Shown here: piece after piece, positions 9,198 to 18,131 of the stretch
How the letters are laid out: the number at the start of each line of letters is the position of its first letter
Position numbering within the stretch: the stretch's first letter is position 1
Assembly: GCF_900110835.1 (NCBI RefSeq)
Contig: NZ_FOJG01000001.1
Span: forward strand, 2,243,022 to 2,307,021
DNA from: Chitinophaga arvensicola
GTDB lineage: Bacteria; Bacteroidota; Bacteroidia; Chitinophagales; Chitinophagaceae
DNA: 64,000 nucleotides
Direction of reading: 5' to 3'
Notes under the pieces: model-generated
What the model saw: only the letters and a program-made list of their open reading frames with translations
Databases searched by the model: none
Told to the model about the DNA's origin: nothing
Translations under genes and position numbers: made by a program

Positions 9198-11420
9198 ATG
9201 AATAAGGAAGTGGAAAAAGAGGAACAGGCCAACAGGTTGGCTACAGAAGAAATGGCGAAGCTGTACCAGGAAATAAAGAAAAACAATTCCATCCATACGC
9301 CCACGGCTGTACACCGGCTGAATATTTTTTTCGCAAGATTGCTGTTTTGCTTTTTTGCTGAAGCCAATGGTGTTTTCGGGAGAAAGCAATTTACCGGTGT
9401 CATAGCTCATCATACCCGGGCCGATGGCAGTGATCTGCAACATTGTCTCAACAGTTTATTTAAAGTGCTGAATACCGCTGTTGATCAGCGGGAGGATATA
9501 CCGGCATACCTTGCCGCATTTCCCTTTTTGCAATTACCCCTTTTCGGATACGAAGGAGCAGTGCCGCGTTTTACTGTTCATGGCAGAGAGGCGCTACTGC
9601 GTTGTGGCAGCCTGGATTGGCGTATCATTACCCCGGATATTTTCGGAGCAATGATCCAGGCAGTGTTGACACCGGAATCGAAGGGTGATCAGGGTATCTA
9701 CTATACCAGCACGGCCAACATAGAAAAAGTAATCGCGCCACTTTTTTTAGATGAATTGAACGCCCGGTTCCGGGAAGCCGGGAATGACGCCGGAAAGCTC
9801 CGGGCGCTGCTGCTGCGTATCAGGAAGATCTGCATATTTGACCCTGCATGCGGTAGTGGCAATTTCCTGATTGTGGCTTATAAAGCATTAAGGAAATTGG
9901 AAATAGCTATCAGCCGACAACTTGGCGAGACCGGCGATCCGGAAATAAGTCTGCATAATTTTTATGGTATTGAGTGGGATCATTTTGCCGCAGGCATAGC
10001 CGGCCTGTCGCTTTGGTTGGCGGCGCAACAGATGACCCGGACGCCCTTACCGTTAACCGCTCTCCGCAACATCGTGCAGGGAAACGCCACCAGGTTGAAC
10101 TGGGAAGAAGTTTGTCGGGTAGATAAAGAAACGGAAGTATATATATTGGGGAATCCGCCCTACATCGGCGCAAGGATGCTGAATGAAGAACAGAAACAGG
10201 ACAGGAAGGCTGTTTTTCACGGACGGGTGGAAGGATATAATGACCTGGATTATATTGCCTGCTGGTTTTATAAAGGTGCAAAGTATATCAAAGACCGCAG
10301 GGCCGGTTGTGCTTTTGTTTCCACCAATTCCATTTGCCAGGGAACACCCGTTGCGCAGCTGTGGCCACATATCCTGGAAGATGGGAGAGAAATTGATTTT
10401 GCGTACCCCTCTTTCAAATGGACCAACAACACCGGGGCAAATGCAGCGGTAATCGTGAGTATTATTGGTATCAGGAATAAAAGCGACCAACCGAAATACA
10501 TCTTCCGGAAAAATGAAAAAGAAACAGTTAAAAATATATCCCCTTATTTAACAGACAGCGCCAACATTTTTGTGCACGGCAGAAGAGAACAGCTATGTCG
10601 CATGCCTGCTATGAATTTTGGAAGTATGCCCAATGATGGTGGTCACTTTTCATTGTCGCCGGAAGACTATGCGGTTATCTCTCAAAAATATCCCGGCGCA
10701 CTTAAATTTATAAAAAAACTCACCGGTTCAAGGGAGTTTATCAACAATATTCACCGGTGGTGCCTCTGGATAGAGGACGAAGCATTGGAAGAAGCGCGGC
10801 AATATTCCTTTATAAAAGAAAGACTTGGCAAAGTGAGAACCCATCGGCTCCAAAGCAGCAGGAGCGCAACCAAAAATTTGTCGGACGCTTCGCACCGCTT
10901 CGCCGAAGTACGATTCAAAAATACAAATGCCATCATCGTTCCGGCTACCTCATCCCAACGCAGACATTATTTACCCATTGGTTTCCTGGACAGTAATACG
11001 GTGATCAATAATTCAGCAAATGCCATCTATGATGCCGCTCCCTGGATTTTTGCGGTGATCACTTCCCGTATGCACATGACCTGGTTAAGGGCCGTCAGCG
11101 GAAGATTGAAATCCGATTATCGATATTCCACCGCATTATGTTATAATACTTTTCCGTTCCCGGAAATCAGTATCGCACAACAGGAGCAATTAAAGGAACA
11201 TACAGAAAGCGTGTTAACAATAAGGACGGCTTATACAGACAAAACATTGGCACAGCTCTATGACCCCGATAAAATGCCCGGTGCCCTTAAAAACGCCCAT
11301 CAGCAACTGGATTTCGCCATAGAACAATGTTACCGCAGTAAGCCATTTGACAACGATGAAGCCCGTTTGGCTTACCTGTTTAATGCCTATGGGCAAAGGA
11401 TGTTGCAGGAGAACATATGA
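9198..11420 (+). CDS. MmeI-like DNA methyltransferase lacking the N-terminal nuclease domain
   Basis: This 740-residue protein opens with a helical spacer (RLNIFFARLLFCFFAEANGVF, abbreviated to its recognisable core RLLFCFFAE) typical of type IIL MmeI-family enzymes. It continues with the SAM motif FDPACGSGNF (Asp215) and the adenine-N6 motif NPPY (319-322), then a target-recognition and C-terminal helical region (about 450-740). Full-length MmeI relatives have about 150-170 more residues at the N-terminus carrying the restriction nuclease; these are missing. An in-frame TAG directly upstream of the ATG rules out an extension. It is expected to methylate adenine in a specific site without cutting. 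No separate restriction gene lies next to it. Confidence 0.88.
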   Translation: MNKEVEKEEQANRLATEEMAKLYQEIKKNNSIHTPTAVHRLNIFFARLLFCFFAEANGVFGRKQFTGVIAHHTRADGSDLQHCLNSLFKVLNTAVDQREDIPAYLAAFPFLQLPLFGYEGAVPRFTVHGREALLRCGSLDWRIITPDIFGAMIQAVLTPESKGDQGIYYTSTANIEKVIAPLFLDELNARFREAGNDAGKLRALLLRIRKICIFDPACGSGNFLIVAYKALRKLEIAISRQLGETGDPEISLHNFYGIEWDHFAAGIAGLSLWLAAQQMTRTPLPLTALRNIVQGNATRLNWEEVCRVDKETEVYILGNPPYIGARMLNEEQKQDRKAVFHGRVEGYNDLDYIACWFYKGAKYIKDRRAGCAFVSTNSICQGTPVAQLWPHILEDGREIDFAYPSFKWTNNTGANAAVIVSIIGIRNKSDQPKYIFRKNEKETVKNISPYLTDSANIFVHGRREQLCRMPAMNFGSMPNDGGHFSLSPEDYAVISQKYPGALKFIKKLTGSREFINNIHRWCLWIEDEALEEARQYSFIKERLGKVRTHRLQSSRSATKNLSDASHRFAEVRFKNTNAIIVPATSSQRRHYLPIGFLDSNTVINNSANAIYDAAPWIFAVITSRMHMTWLRAVSGRLKSDYRYSTALCYNTFPFPEISIAQQEQLKEHTESVLTIRTAYTDKTLAQLYDPDKMPGALKNAHQQLDFAIEQCYRSKPFDNDEARLAYLFNAYGQRMLQENI

Positions 11421-11540
11421 TTTTTATCCGGAAAAGTGATCTGGATCACATTCCCCATAACCGCTTTCAATGGTGATGTAGATCACACAGCTACCTGGAA
11501 ATTACAGTCGACATTTGTGATAGATTCAAAAACAAATACA

Positions 11541-12059
11541 ATGAGCTATCAAAAATTCGATATCGTAAGCACCCAGAGTAATATCGATTGGGTGGGTAAA
11601 AAAGTAACCGGTGCACATAATGGCACCATCGCCATCAAAGCAGGTGAAATTATTTTGAATGAAGGTAAACTGACCGGCGGTAAATTTATTATCGATACCA
11701 CTTCCATCAAAATCCTGGATGTTACAGATCCAGCTACCAATGCACAGTTTGCCGGTCACCTCGCCTCTGATGATTTTTTCTCGATCGATAAATATCCTGA
11801 AGCAACGCTTCAAATTACTTCCGTTGCTGCCAATCGTGTGGAAGGCGATCTCACCATTAAAGGTATTACACATCCTGTAGGCTTTGATGCTGATGTACAG
11901 GCAAATGGAGATCTGCTCACGGCTACAGGCAAACTGATCATTGACCGCACGAGGTATGGCATAAAATTCCGCTCCGGTAACTTCTTCAAAGATCTGGGCG
12001 ATACCCTGATCTACAATGACTTTGAATTGAATGTAAGTATCACCGCTAAAGTAGCATAA
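11541..12059 (+). CDS. YceI-family lipid-binding-like protein
   Basis: The frame is open from 11436, but the family start is the ATG at 11541 (MSYQKFDIVSTQSNIDWVGK), giving 172 residues. YceI proteins are lipocalin-like beta-barrels that bind polyisoprenoids or amphiphiles. Visible family features are STQSNIDWVGKKV, GTIAIKAGEI, the GHLASDDFF motif and DADVQANGDL. No signal peptide is seen with this start, so it would be cytosolic. It heads a run of small metabolic or stress genes. Confidence 0.9.
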   Translation: MSYQKFDIVSTQSNIDWVGKKVTGAHNGTIAIKAGEIILNEGKLTGGKFIIDTTSIKILDVTDPATNAQFAGHLASDDFFSIDKYPEATLQITSVAANRVEGDLTIKGITHPVGFDADVQANGDLLTATGKLIIDRTRYGIKFRSGNFFKDLGDTLIYNDFELNVSITAKVA

Positions 12060-12085
12060 GCCATCTTTGGTACAAAAAAAGTGTC

Positions 12086-12304
12086 ATGCCATACATTAAA
12101 ATTGAAGTAACCCGTGAAGGCGTTACCAGGGAACAAAAGCAAGACCTGATAAAAGGAGTAACAGATCTGATCACCCGCGTATTAAACAAAGATCCTCAGC
12201 TGACACATGTAGTCATACAGGAAATAGAACTGGATGATTGGGGATATGCCGGAGAACAGGTGTCCGTATTGAGAGAAAAAGGTATTACTGCAGAAAAGAA
12301 ATAA
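12086..12304 (+). CDS. 4-oxalocrotonate tautomerase family protein
   Basis: This 72-residue protein begins MPYIKIEVTREGVT, so Pro becomes the N-terminal catalytic base after Met removal, the hallmark of the tautomerase superfamily. The length is slightly above the 62 residues of classic 4-OT. The tail (ELDDWGYAGEQVSVLREK) fits the group that carries an extension. The true substrate is unknown. It lies 26 bp after the YceI gene and 4 bp before an SDR gene and is clearly co-transcribed. Confidence 0.9.
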   Translation: MPYIKIEVTREGVTREQKQDLIKGVTDLITRVLNKDPQLTHVVIQEIELDDWGYAGEQVSVLREKGITAEKK

Positions 12305-12308
12305 CATC

Positions 12309-13043
12309 ATGAAAAAGCAAACCATCATTGTAACCGGCGCCTCATCTGGCATCGGAAAAGAAATAGCCCGTCATTTTCTGGAGCAGGGGCACTCCGTGGT
12401 TATTAACTCTGCTACCGCAGAAAAACTGGAACAGGTATTCAATGAACTTGGAGGAGGCGACAACCTGGCCATGGTGGCAGGGAATGTAAGTGATAAAAGT
12501 ACCGGTGAACAATTACTGGCCATTGCCCTGAAAAGATTTGGCTCCGCAGATGTATTGGTAAATAATGCCGGTATCTATGAAACCAAACCATTTCTGGAAG
12601 TAGACGAAGCCTATCTCGATCGCTTTTTAAATACTAACCTGAAAGGCACTTACTTTACCACGCAGGCCATCATTCCGCAGATGCTGAAACAACACCATGG
12701 GGTAGTAATCAATATCGGTACACCACTGGTATATCATGCACTGGGCGGGGCTCCTGCTACTGCACCGATTGCCTCAAAGGGTGCAATACACTCCCTCACA
12801 CTACAGCTGGCGGCAGAATTTGGCAAACATAATATCAGGGTGAATACAGTGGCGCCGGGTGTGATACGCACGCCCATGCACGGTGATAATGCAGACCAAA
12901 GTGCAGGAATCCACCTGGTAAACAGGGTAGGTGAAGTGGAAGATGTAGCACAAATGGTGTATACCGTAGCTAACAGCCAGTTTATCAGCGGTGCTATCAT
13001 CAACGTAGATGGCGGTATGGGTGCGGGACATCATCTGAATTAA
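12309..13043 (+). CDS. SDR-family oxidoreductase with substituted catalytic Tyr
   Basis: This 244-residue Rossmann-fold protein has TGASSGIG (NAD(P) binding), NNAG and APGVIRTPM. The usual active-site YxxxK motif reads PIASK (Pro153, Lys157), so the catalytic Tyr is replaced by Pro. The preceding Ser position reads GTPLV instead of the normal S-S. The fold is certainly SDR, but standard dehydrogenase chemistry is doubtful. It may be a divergent reductase or a binding protein. The gene ends 1 bp before the next gene. Confidence 0.85.
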   Translation: MKKQTIIVTGASSGIGKEIARHFLEQGHSVVINSATAEKLEQVFNELGGGDNLAMVAGNVSDKSTGEQLLAIALKRFGSADVLVNNAGIYETKPFLEVDEAYLDRFLNTNLKGTYFTTQAIIPQMLKQHHGVVINIGTPLVYHALGGAPATAPIASKGAIHSLTLQLAAEFGKHNIRVNTVAPGVIRTPMHGDNADQSAGIHLVNRVGEVEDVAQMVYTVANSQFISGAIINVDGGMGAGHHLN

Positions 13044-13044
13044 T

Positions 13045-13497
13045 ATGAAAACAATTGTATTGACCTTTCTTTTTTCATCGGCGTTGCTGCTTGTAAACGC
13101 ACAAAGCTTACAAAAAATGAAAACTCATCAGGAAGATTCGTTGGCTATTACGCAGGTATTGGAAAACGATTATTTCAAGGGTATCTATGAGGGAAATATC
13201 TCGCTACTGGGAAAGGTCCTGCATCCCGGCACTTTGTTGTTCGGAGATGTAAAAGGACAACCTTATGCCAAAACGCTGGAACAATACCTGGATGGTGTTG
13301 CTCACCGTCAAAGCCCAAAAGACAGTGGCCAACCTTTTAAAGGCACAATTATATCAGTAGATGTAATCAATTCGATTGCGGTGGCACGGGTGCAGGTGAA
13401 AATGTACGAATTCAACTATGATGAATTCCTGTCGTTCCATAAAATTGATAACCGCTGGATGATTGTTAATAAGATGATCACTGATATAAGCGAATAA
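13045..13497 (+). CDS. Secreted NTF2-like (SnoaL/lumazine-binding-like) protein
   Basis: This 150-residue protein has a signal peptide (MKTIVLTFLFSSALLLVNAQ). The mature part follows the NTF2-like layout: an N-terminal helix with ITQVLENDYFKGIYEGN, then beta strands ending in FHKIDNRWMIVNKMI, which is typical of the Lumazine_bd_2 family. Members are small cone-shaped binding or enzymatic domains. Substrate is unknown. Its place between two SDR genes suggests the same operon. Confidence 0.82.
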   Translation: MKTIVLTFLFSSALLLVNAQSLQKMKTHQEDSLAITQVLENDYFKGIYEGNISLLGKVLHPGTLLFGDVKGQPYAKTLEQYLDGVAHRQSPKDSGQPFKGTIISVDVINSIAVARVQVKMYEFNYDEFLSFHKIDNRWMIVNKMITDISE

Positions 13498-13508
13498 AAC
13501 AGCAAGCC

Positions 13509-14351
13509 ATGAATACATCAAAAGTGTGGTATATAACCGGTGCATCGCAGGGCTTGGGATTAACGCTTGTAAAAGAATTGCTGCGCAAAGGAGATCGCGT
13601 TGCCGCCACTTCCCGGAATGCGCATGTGTTGAGGCAGGCAGTGGAATTGATAGACAGCGACCGCTTTCTGCCGCTATCGGTGGATCTGAGTAATCCGGAT
13701 TGTGTGGAAGAATCTGTTCAGCAAACATTATCTGCATTTGGTCGCATAGACGTAGTAGTAAATAATGCCGGCTATGGTATGTTGGGAACACTGGAAGATG
13801 CTACAGAACAGGATATCAGGAACATCTTTGGTATTAATGTGCTGGCGGCTATGCGGGTAGTGAAACAGGTGTTGCCGGTTATGCGTCGGCAACGATCCGG
13901 GTATATTATCAATATCGGTTCTGTGGCAGGTTTTGCAGGTGCTCCGGGCTGGTCTGTTTATGCCGCGACAAAGGCAGCTATTGCAGCTTTCTCTGAAGTG
14001 CTGGCATCGGATGTTAAAGAGTTTGGTATCCATGTAACTGTAGTGGAACCTTCGGGCTTCCGGACCGGTTTCCTGGCGCAGGACTCACTGGCAATGATTC
14101 CTGTTACCGGTGAAGATTACAACGCGGTGAAGGATAGCCGTGACCGTTATCTTGCAGCTAATGGAAAGCAGCCGGGCGATCCTGACCGCGCTGCGGCGAT
14201 ATTGATAGACTTATCAGAAGCGGATGATCCGCCGTTACATCTTTTTCTTGGAGAAGATGCGTATAGAAGAGCAACGGAAAAGTTGACCGTCATGTCAGCA
14301 GCGCTGGAACGCTGGAAAACGGTAGCCATTAAAGCGGATTTTCCATTATAA
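13509..14351 (+). CDS. SDR-family oxidoreductase (classical)
   Basis: This 280-residue protein has TGASQGLG at the N-terminus, DLSNPD (adenine-ribose), NNAGYG, INIGSVAG and the intact catalytic YAATK motif. It carries a C-terminal extension after VEPSGFRTGF, as in the group often annotated as SDR oxidoreductases or short-chain ketoreductases. Substrate is unknown. Unlike the SDR gene just upstream, it should be catalytically competent. Confidence 0.9.
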   Translation: MNTSKVWYITGASQGLGLTLVKELLRKGDRVAATSRNAHVLRQAVELIDSDRFLPLSVDLSNPDCVEESVQQTLSAFGRIDVVVNNAGYGMLGTLEDATEQDIRNIFGINVLAAMRVVKQVLPVMRRQRSGYIINIGSVAGFAGAPGWSVYAATKAAIAAFSEVLASDVKEFGIHVTVVEPSGFRTGFLAQDSLAMIPVTGEDYNAVKDSRDRYLAANGKQPGDPDRAAAILIDLSEADDPPLHLFLGEDAYRRATEKLTVMSAALERWKTVAIKADFPL

Positions 14352-14417
14352 CGGGATTGGTGCGGGACTTTCTATCTGAAAAACTTTAACTTTAGTATAT
14401 TCTGAAATACCGCTTAT

Positions 14418-14987
14418 ATGGCAATAGCAGCTAAAGATATTTTAAAGGCGCATATAGAAAAGACAGCCGTACTGAATGAAGCGGAATTTGATTATGTATG
14501 CTCGCATTTCAAACCGCAAAGTTTTAAAAAAGGGCAGGCTATTATTACAGAAGGAGATCTTGTAGATAACGAATACTTTGTGATCTCCGGGTGCCTGAAA
14601 TCTTTTTTCATCAATGATGACCTGAAAATGTTCATCCTGCAGTTTGCCATGTCTACCTGGTGGGTATCCGATTATAACGCATTGTATAATCGTACCAAAG
14701 CCACTGTAAACCTGGATTGTATTACAGATGCAGAAATTCTTTGTCTGAGTAACAGTGACCGGGAAAAACTTTGTAAGGAATTGCACCCGATAGAACATTT
14801 CTTTCGTTGGAGAACCAACAAGGGATATGTTGCGGCACAGAAGCGGTTATTATCTTTTATGAATAATAATGTGAAGGAGAGATATGAGGAGTTGTTGAAA
14901 CTATATCCCGAACTCTATAACATGGTTCCTAAAAAACTCATTGCCGCTTACCTGGGTGTTTCCAGGGAAACACTCAGCCGGTTATAA
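14418..14987 (+). CDS. Crp/Fnr-family transcriptional regulator
   Basis: This 189-residue protein has a cyclic-nucleotide-binding-like domain (GDLVDNEYFVISGCLKSFF) and a C-terminal winged helix whose recognition helix is LGVSRETLSRL. It belongs to the short Bacteroidota Crp/Fnr group without the 4Fe-4S cysteines of Fnr. The position between the SDR cluster and nitronate monooxygenase suggests that it controls these genes, but the sequence does not show this. The protein ends just after the recognition helix. Confidence 0.9.
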   Translation: MAIAAKDILKAHIEKTAVLNEAEFDYVCSHFKPQSFKKGQAIITEGDLVDNEYFVISGCLKSFFINDDLKMFILQFAMSTWWVSDYNALYNRTKATVNLDCITDAEILCLSNSDREKLCKELHPIEHFFRWRTNKGYVAAQKRLLSFMNNNVKERYEELLKLYPELYNMVPKKLIAAYLGVSRETLSRL

Positions 14988-15002
14988 CTAACAAACAACA
15001 AG

Positions 15003-16079
15003 ATGTGGTATAAAACAAAAGCTTCAGCAATACTGGGCATTGAATATCCTATTCTGCAAGGCCCCTTTGGCGGAAATCTGTCTTCAGTGAAGCTGGTAGC
15101 TACGGTATCCAATGCGGGGGGGCTTGGCGGCTATGGCGCCTATACTTTAAGCCCGGAAGAAATTATAACACTGGATCAGCAAATCAGGTCGGCAACGAAG
15201 AAACCTTATAATATCAATCTGTGGGTATCGGATACGGATGCGCCTGATGGTACTGTTTCAGAGGAACAGTTTAAACGTGCAACTGATTTATTCAGACCCT
15301 ATTTTGATGAACTGGGAATAGCGTTGCCCGCAAAGCCGGTACCATTTCAATCGCGCTTTGAAAACCAGGTAAACGCGATCCTGCATCAGCGGCCGCCAGT
15401 GTTCAGCTTTGTGTTTGGAATCCCGGAAGCCGGGATACTGGAACAATGCCGCCGGCTTGGTATTATCACCGCCGGGGCTGCCACTACATTGGACGAAGCC
15501 CTTGCACTGGAGTCGGCGGGAGTAGACCTGATTGTTGCTTCCGGGTTTGAAGCCGGCGGGCACCGGCCGTCTTTTCTTGCACCGGCTGCATCATCCCTCA
15601 CTGGTACCTTTGTGTTGGTTCAACTGATCAGGGAAAAAGTAAAAACGCCGGTAGTAGCCGCAGGAGGTATTGCCAACGGGAAGGGTGTCGTAGCGGCATT
15701 GGCGCTTGGTGCGGATGGGGTACAGATAGGTACTGCGTTCCTGGCGACAGAAGAATCTAACGCGACCAGCATTCACCGGCAAATGCTGTTTTCGGATGCG
15801 GCAAAGTACACTACCTTGTCCCGCGCATTTACCGGAAGATCCGGCCGGGGAGTCAGCAGCCGGATCGCACGGGAATTGTTGCATGAAGAAAAAAGCCTGT
15901 TGCCGTTCCCTTTACAGAGCCAGTTTATGTCGCATTTGAGGAAAGCCGCTATCGAACAGGAGAAATGGGATATGATCCATTTCTGGAGCGGCCAGATAGC
16001 GCCGGTGCTAAAGCATACAAAGGCGGCTGATCTGATGGAGGCAGTAATAGCAGAAACAACCGCATATTTTGAACAATAG
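15003..16079 (+). CDS. Nitronate monooxygenase (2-nitropropane dioxygenase family)
   Basis: This 358-residue FMN-dependent TIM-barrel enzyme oxidises alkyl nitronates such as propionate 3-nitronate. Visible features are PILQGPFGG and NAGGLGGYGA near the N-terminus, GFEAGGHRPSF with the active-site His, the phosphate-binding VVAAGGIANGKGV and LGADGVQIGTAFLATEES. It lies 15 bp after the Crp/Fnr gene and converges with the AhpD-like gene. It probably belongs to a detoxification cluster. Confidence 0.92.
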   Translation: MWYKTKASAILGIEYPILQGPFGGNLSSVKLVATVSNAGGLGGYGAYTLSPEEIITLDQQIRSATKKPYNINLWVSDTDAPDGTVSEEQFKRATDLFRPYFDELGIALPAKPVPFQSRFENQVNAILHQRPPVFSFVFGIPEAGILEQCRRLGIITAGAATTLDEALALESAGVDLIVASGFEAGGHRPSFLAPAASSLTGTFVLVQLIREKVKTPVVAAGGIANGKGVVAALALGADGVQIGTAFLATEESNATSIHRQMLFSDAAKYTTLSRAFTGRSGRGVSSRIARELLHEEKSLLPFPLQSQFMSHLRKAAIEQEKWDMIHFWSGQIAPVLKHTKAADLMEAVIAETTAYFEQ

Positions 16080-16087
16080 AGGAATGT

Positions 16088-16504
16088 TTAATCTTTTTCT
16101 CCCAGCGTAATACGGAGGCGGTTGAGTGCATTCATCAGGGAAATACTTGTGGTCAGGTCCACTACTTCTTTTGGTGTAAATACTTTCTCCAGCTCTTCAC
16201 GTATCAGGTGCAGCTGATCATTCATGAATGTGATGGCTTCTGCCCAACGCAGTACTAATTGCTGCAGATGATCAAAGGCAGTAGCATGTTTCCAGCCTGG
16301 TAATTTGTCCAGTGTATCCTGGGGAATTCCCATTTCCCTCAGCTCTTTGCTGTGAAAGCTGCAGCAGTAGGCGCATCCGTTTAATTGCGATACACGCAGC
16401 TCCGCCAGTGCAATTAATTTATTGTCCAGACCAGATTTTCTGATACTTGCGTGAGATTGGTATAATAAACCGATTGTTTCTTTAGAGATGGTTTTGTAAT
16501 CCAT
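16088..16504 (-). CDS. Carboxymuconolactone decarboxylase / AhpD-like alkylhydroperoxidase
   Basis: This 138-residue all-helical protein carries the AhpD redox signature: Cys44, Cys47 and His51 in NGCAYCCSFHSKELREMG, following ELRVSQL. Family members use the CxxC pair to reduce peroxides or recycle peroxiredoxin. It converges with the nitronate monooxygenase gene, with only 8 bp between the stops. Confidence 0.92.
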   Translation of the reverse strand: MDYKTISKETIGLLYQSHASIRKSGLDNKLIALAELRVSQLNGCAYCCSFHSKELREMGIPQDTLDKLPGWKHATAFDHLQQLVLRWAEAITFMNDQLHLIREELEKVFTPKEVVDLTTSISLMNALNRLRITLGEKD

Positions 16505-16606
16505 ATAATTGGTTTTATAAGATCACAAAATTGAACATCTTTTATGCAGGTGAACGGTAACCGTATGTGAAAAAGCAGTAACGTAATTGGATAGCGTGAT
16601 ATATGG

Positions 16607-16652
16607 GCAGCAATGGTAGCATAGCGTAGGACCGCTATACGACCATTGCTGC
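16607..16652. terminator. Long hairpin downstream of asnA, probable terminator
   Basis: Arms 16607-16626 and 16633-16652 form a stem of about 20 bp with two mismatches and a 6-nt loop, just past the asnA stop codon. U-tracts on either side are poor, so it may act as a transcript-end stabiliser as much as a terminator. Confidence 0.6.
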
Positions 16653-16659
16653 TTTATTG

Positions 16660-17634
16660 TTAAGACCAGATACTGGATTGTACATCGGCGATATGCGCCT
16701 GTTGCAATAGAAACATGCATAATCTTGACTGCCCGATACCGCCGCCCATAGTAATAGGATAGGTTTCGTTCAGGATGTTGGCGTGAAATTCCAGCTCGGC
16801 ACGTTCCGTGCATTTTTTCAGCCTCAACTGATGCTGCATGGCCGTAGCATCAACACGTATACCCATAGAAGATATCTCCAACGCGCTGTTTAATACCGGA
16901 TTCCACAGCACAATATCGCCATTTAGCCCCGTGTATCCGTCATCGTTAGAAGTACTCCAGTCGTCATAATCAGGTGCACGATGATCATGTATCTGCTGGT
17001 TGCTTAATTCTCCACCTATACCCATAATAAATACGGCGCCATATTCTTTTGCAATAGCATTTTCACGTTCTTTAGGAGTAAGCGCCGGATATTTTCCCAG
17101 CAGTTCCTCGCTATGAATAAAGTGTATATCGGAAGGCAGTTGCAGTGGTTTTCCAATGCTGGCCCCTACAATGCTGTTGGTAGCCTGGATCGCCGCGTAT
17201 ATATGTTTCACAGTATATTTCAGATAGTGCAGGTTACGGTTTTCCGGACTGATAACTTTCTCCCAATCCCATTGGTCCACATAGAAACTATGTACGGGAG
17301 ATACTTCCTCATCGGGGCGGATGGCACGCATATCGGTAATAATACCCTGGCCAGGGGCCATGCCCAGCTGATGCAGGCGCATACGCTTCCATTTCGCAAG
17401 GGAGTGCACTATTTCAACCGGCTCCGGGATGCCGTTCAATCGAAACCGTACGGGACGCTCTATACCATTCAGATCATCATTGAAGCCGGTACCTGATTTA
17501 ACAAATAAAGGGGCGCTTACTTTTATGAGTGATAATTCGCTTCCGAGTTGCGCTGCAAATACATCTTTTACATGCGCAATATTTTTTTCTCTGGTTAGCA
17601 ATTCGTTTTGGGTAGATAGAAGAACTGTTTTCAT
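16660..17634 (-). CDS. asnA: Aspartate-ammonia ligase (AsnA)
   Basis: The enzyme makes asparagine from aspartate, ammonia and ATP. At 324 residues it has the expected length for the class II aminoacyl-tRNA-synthetase-like AsnA fold. Visible landmarks are FVKSGTGFNDDLNG, AKWKRMRL, GQGIITDMRAIR, SFYVDQWDWE, WSTSNDDGYTGLNGD and the C-terminal GGGIGQSRLCM. It is transcribed alone. The upstream 500 bp is AT-rich and non-coding. Confidence 0.97.
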   Translation of the reverse strand: MKTVLLSTQNELLTREKNIAHVKDVFAAQLGSELSLIKVSAPLFVKSGTGFNDDLNGIERPVRFRLNGIPEPVEIVHSLAKWKRMRLHQLGMAPGQGIITDMRAIRPDEEVSPVHSFYVDQWDWEKVISPENRNLHYLKYTVKHIYAAIQATNSIVGASIGKPLQLPSDIHFIHSEELLGKYPALTPKERENAIAKEYGAVFIMGIGGELSNQQIHDHRAPDYDDWSTSNDDGYTGLNGDIVLWNPVLNSALEISSMGIRVDATAMQHQLRLKKCTERAELEFHANILNETYPITMGGGIGQSRLCMFLLQQAHIADVQSSIWS

Positions 17635-18131
17635 GTTGCTTTTCTTAACGTTTTAAACTAGGTTGGTGTTTTGGAATATTTCTAATGAAATGGATAAATA
17701 GGTAACGAAAATCAATAAAAAAAAGTAATTGGTGAAATAAATTTAATAAAATAGATTATTTTTTTGAAATTACCTCAATAAACCGAAAAATATTCAGAGA
17801 AATGATGAAAAAGCAGTTGAAATGTTGAATAAGGTACCTTCCACGGCACGTTTAAATACTTTCATTATATCGGGAATGAATACACATTTTCCAGAGAAGG
17901 GGACTTAAAAACCTGTGAAAGCTGACTTTATAGGTGAGAGGCTGGTATTATGTACCTGGATAGATTTGTCATGTAAAGAAAAGTTACTTATTATTACGTG
18001 ATAAGTGCCCCATGTATATTTTTATAAGAAATTGGTTATCTGAAAATATACCCCTGCAAATGATCCAACCATATCATATGCTGTAAAAAGGCAGGAATAG
18101 TAATTAGTATTTTAATCCTTCAATACCGTTT
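17635..18131. other. AT-rich intergenic region between divergent asnA and the protease gene
   Basis: About 500 bp without a convincing reading frame. It must contain both divergent promoters. I found no exact TTTG/TAnnTTTG pair, tRNA or strong hairpin. Confidence 0.5.

Noticed and set aside
16607..16652. Insertion-sequence end
   Set aside because: It is a simple long hairpin right after asnA, without transposase, target duplication or second copy.
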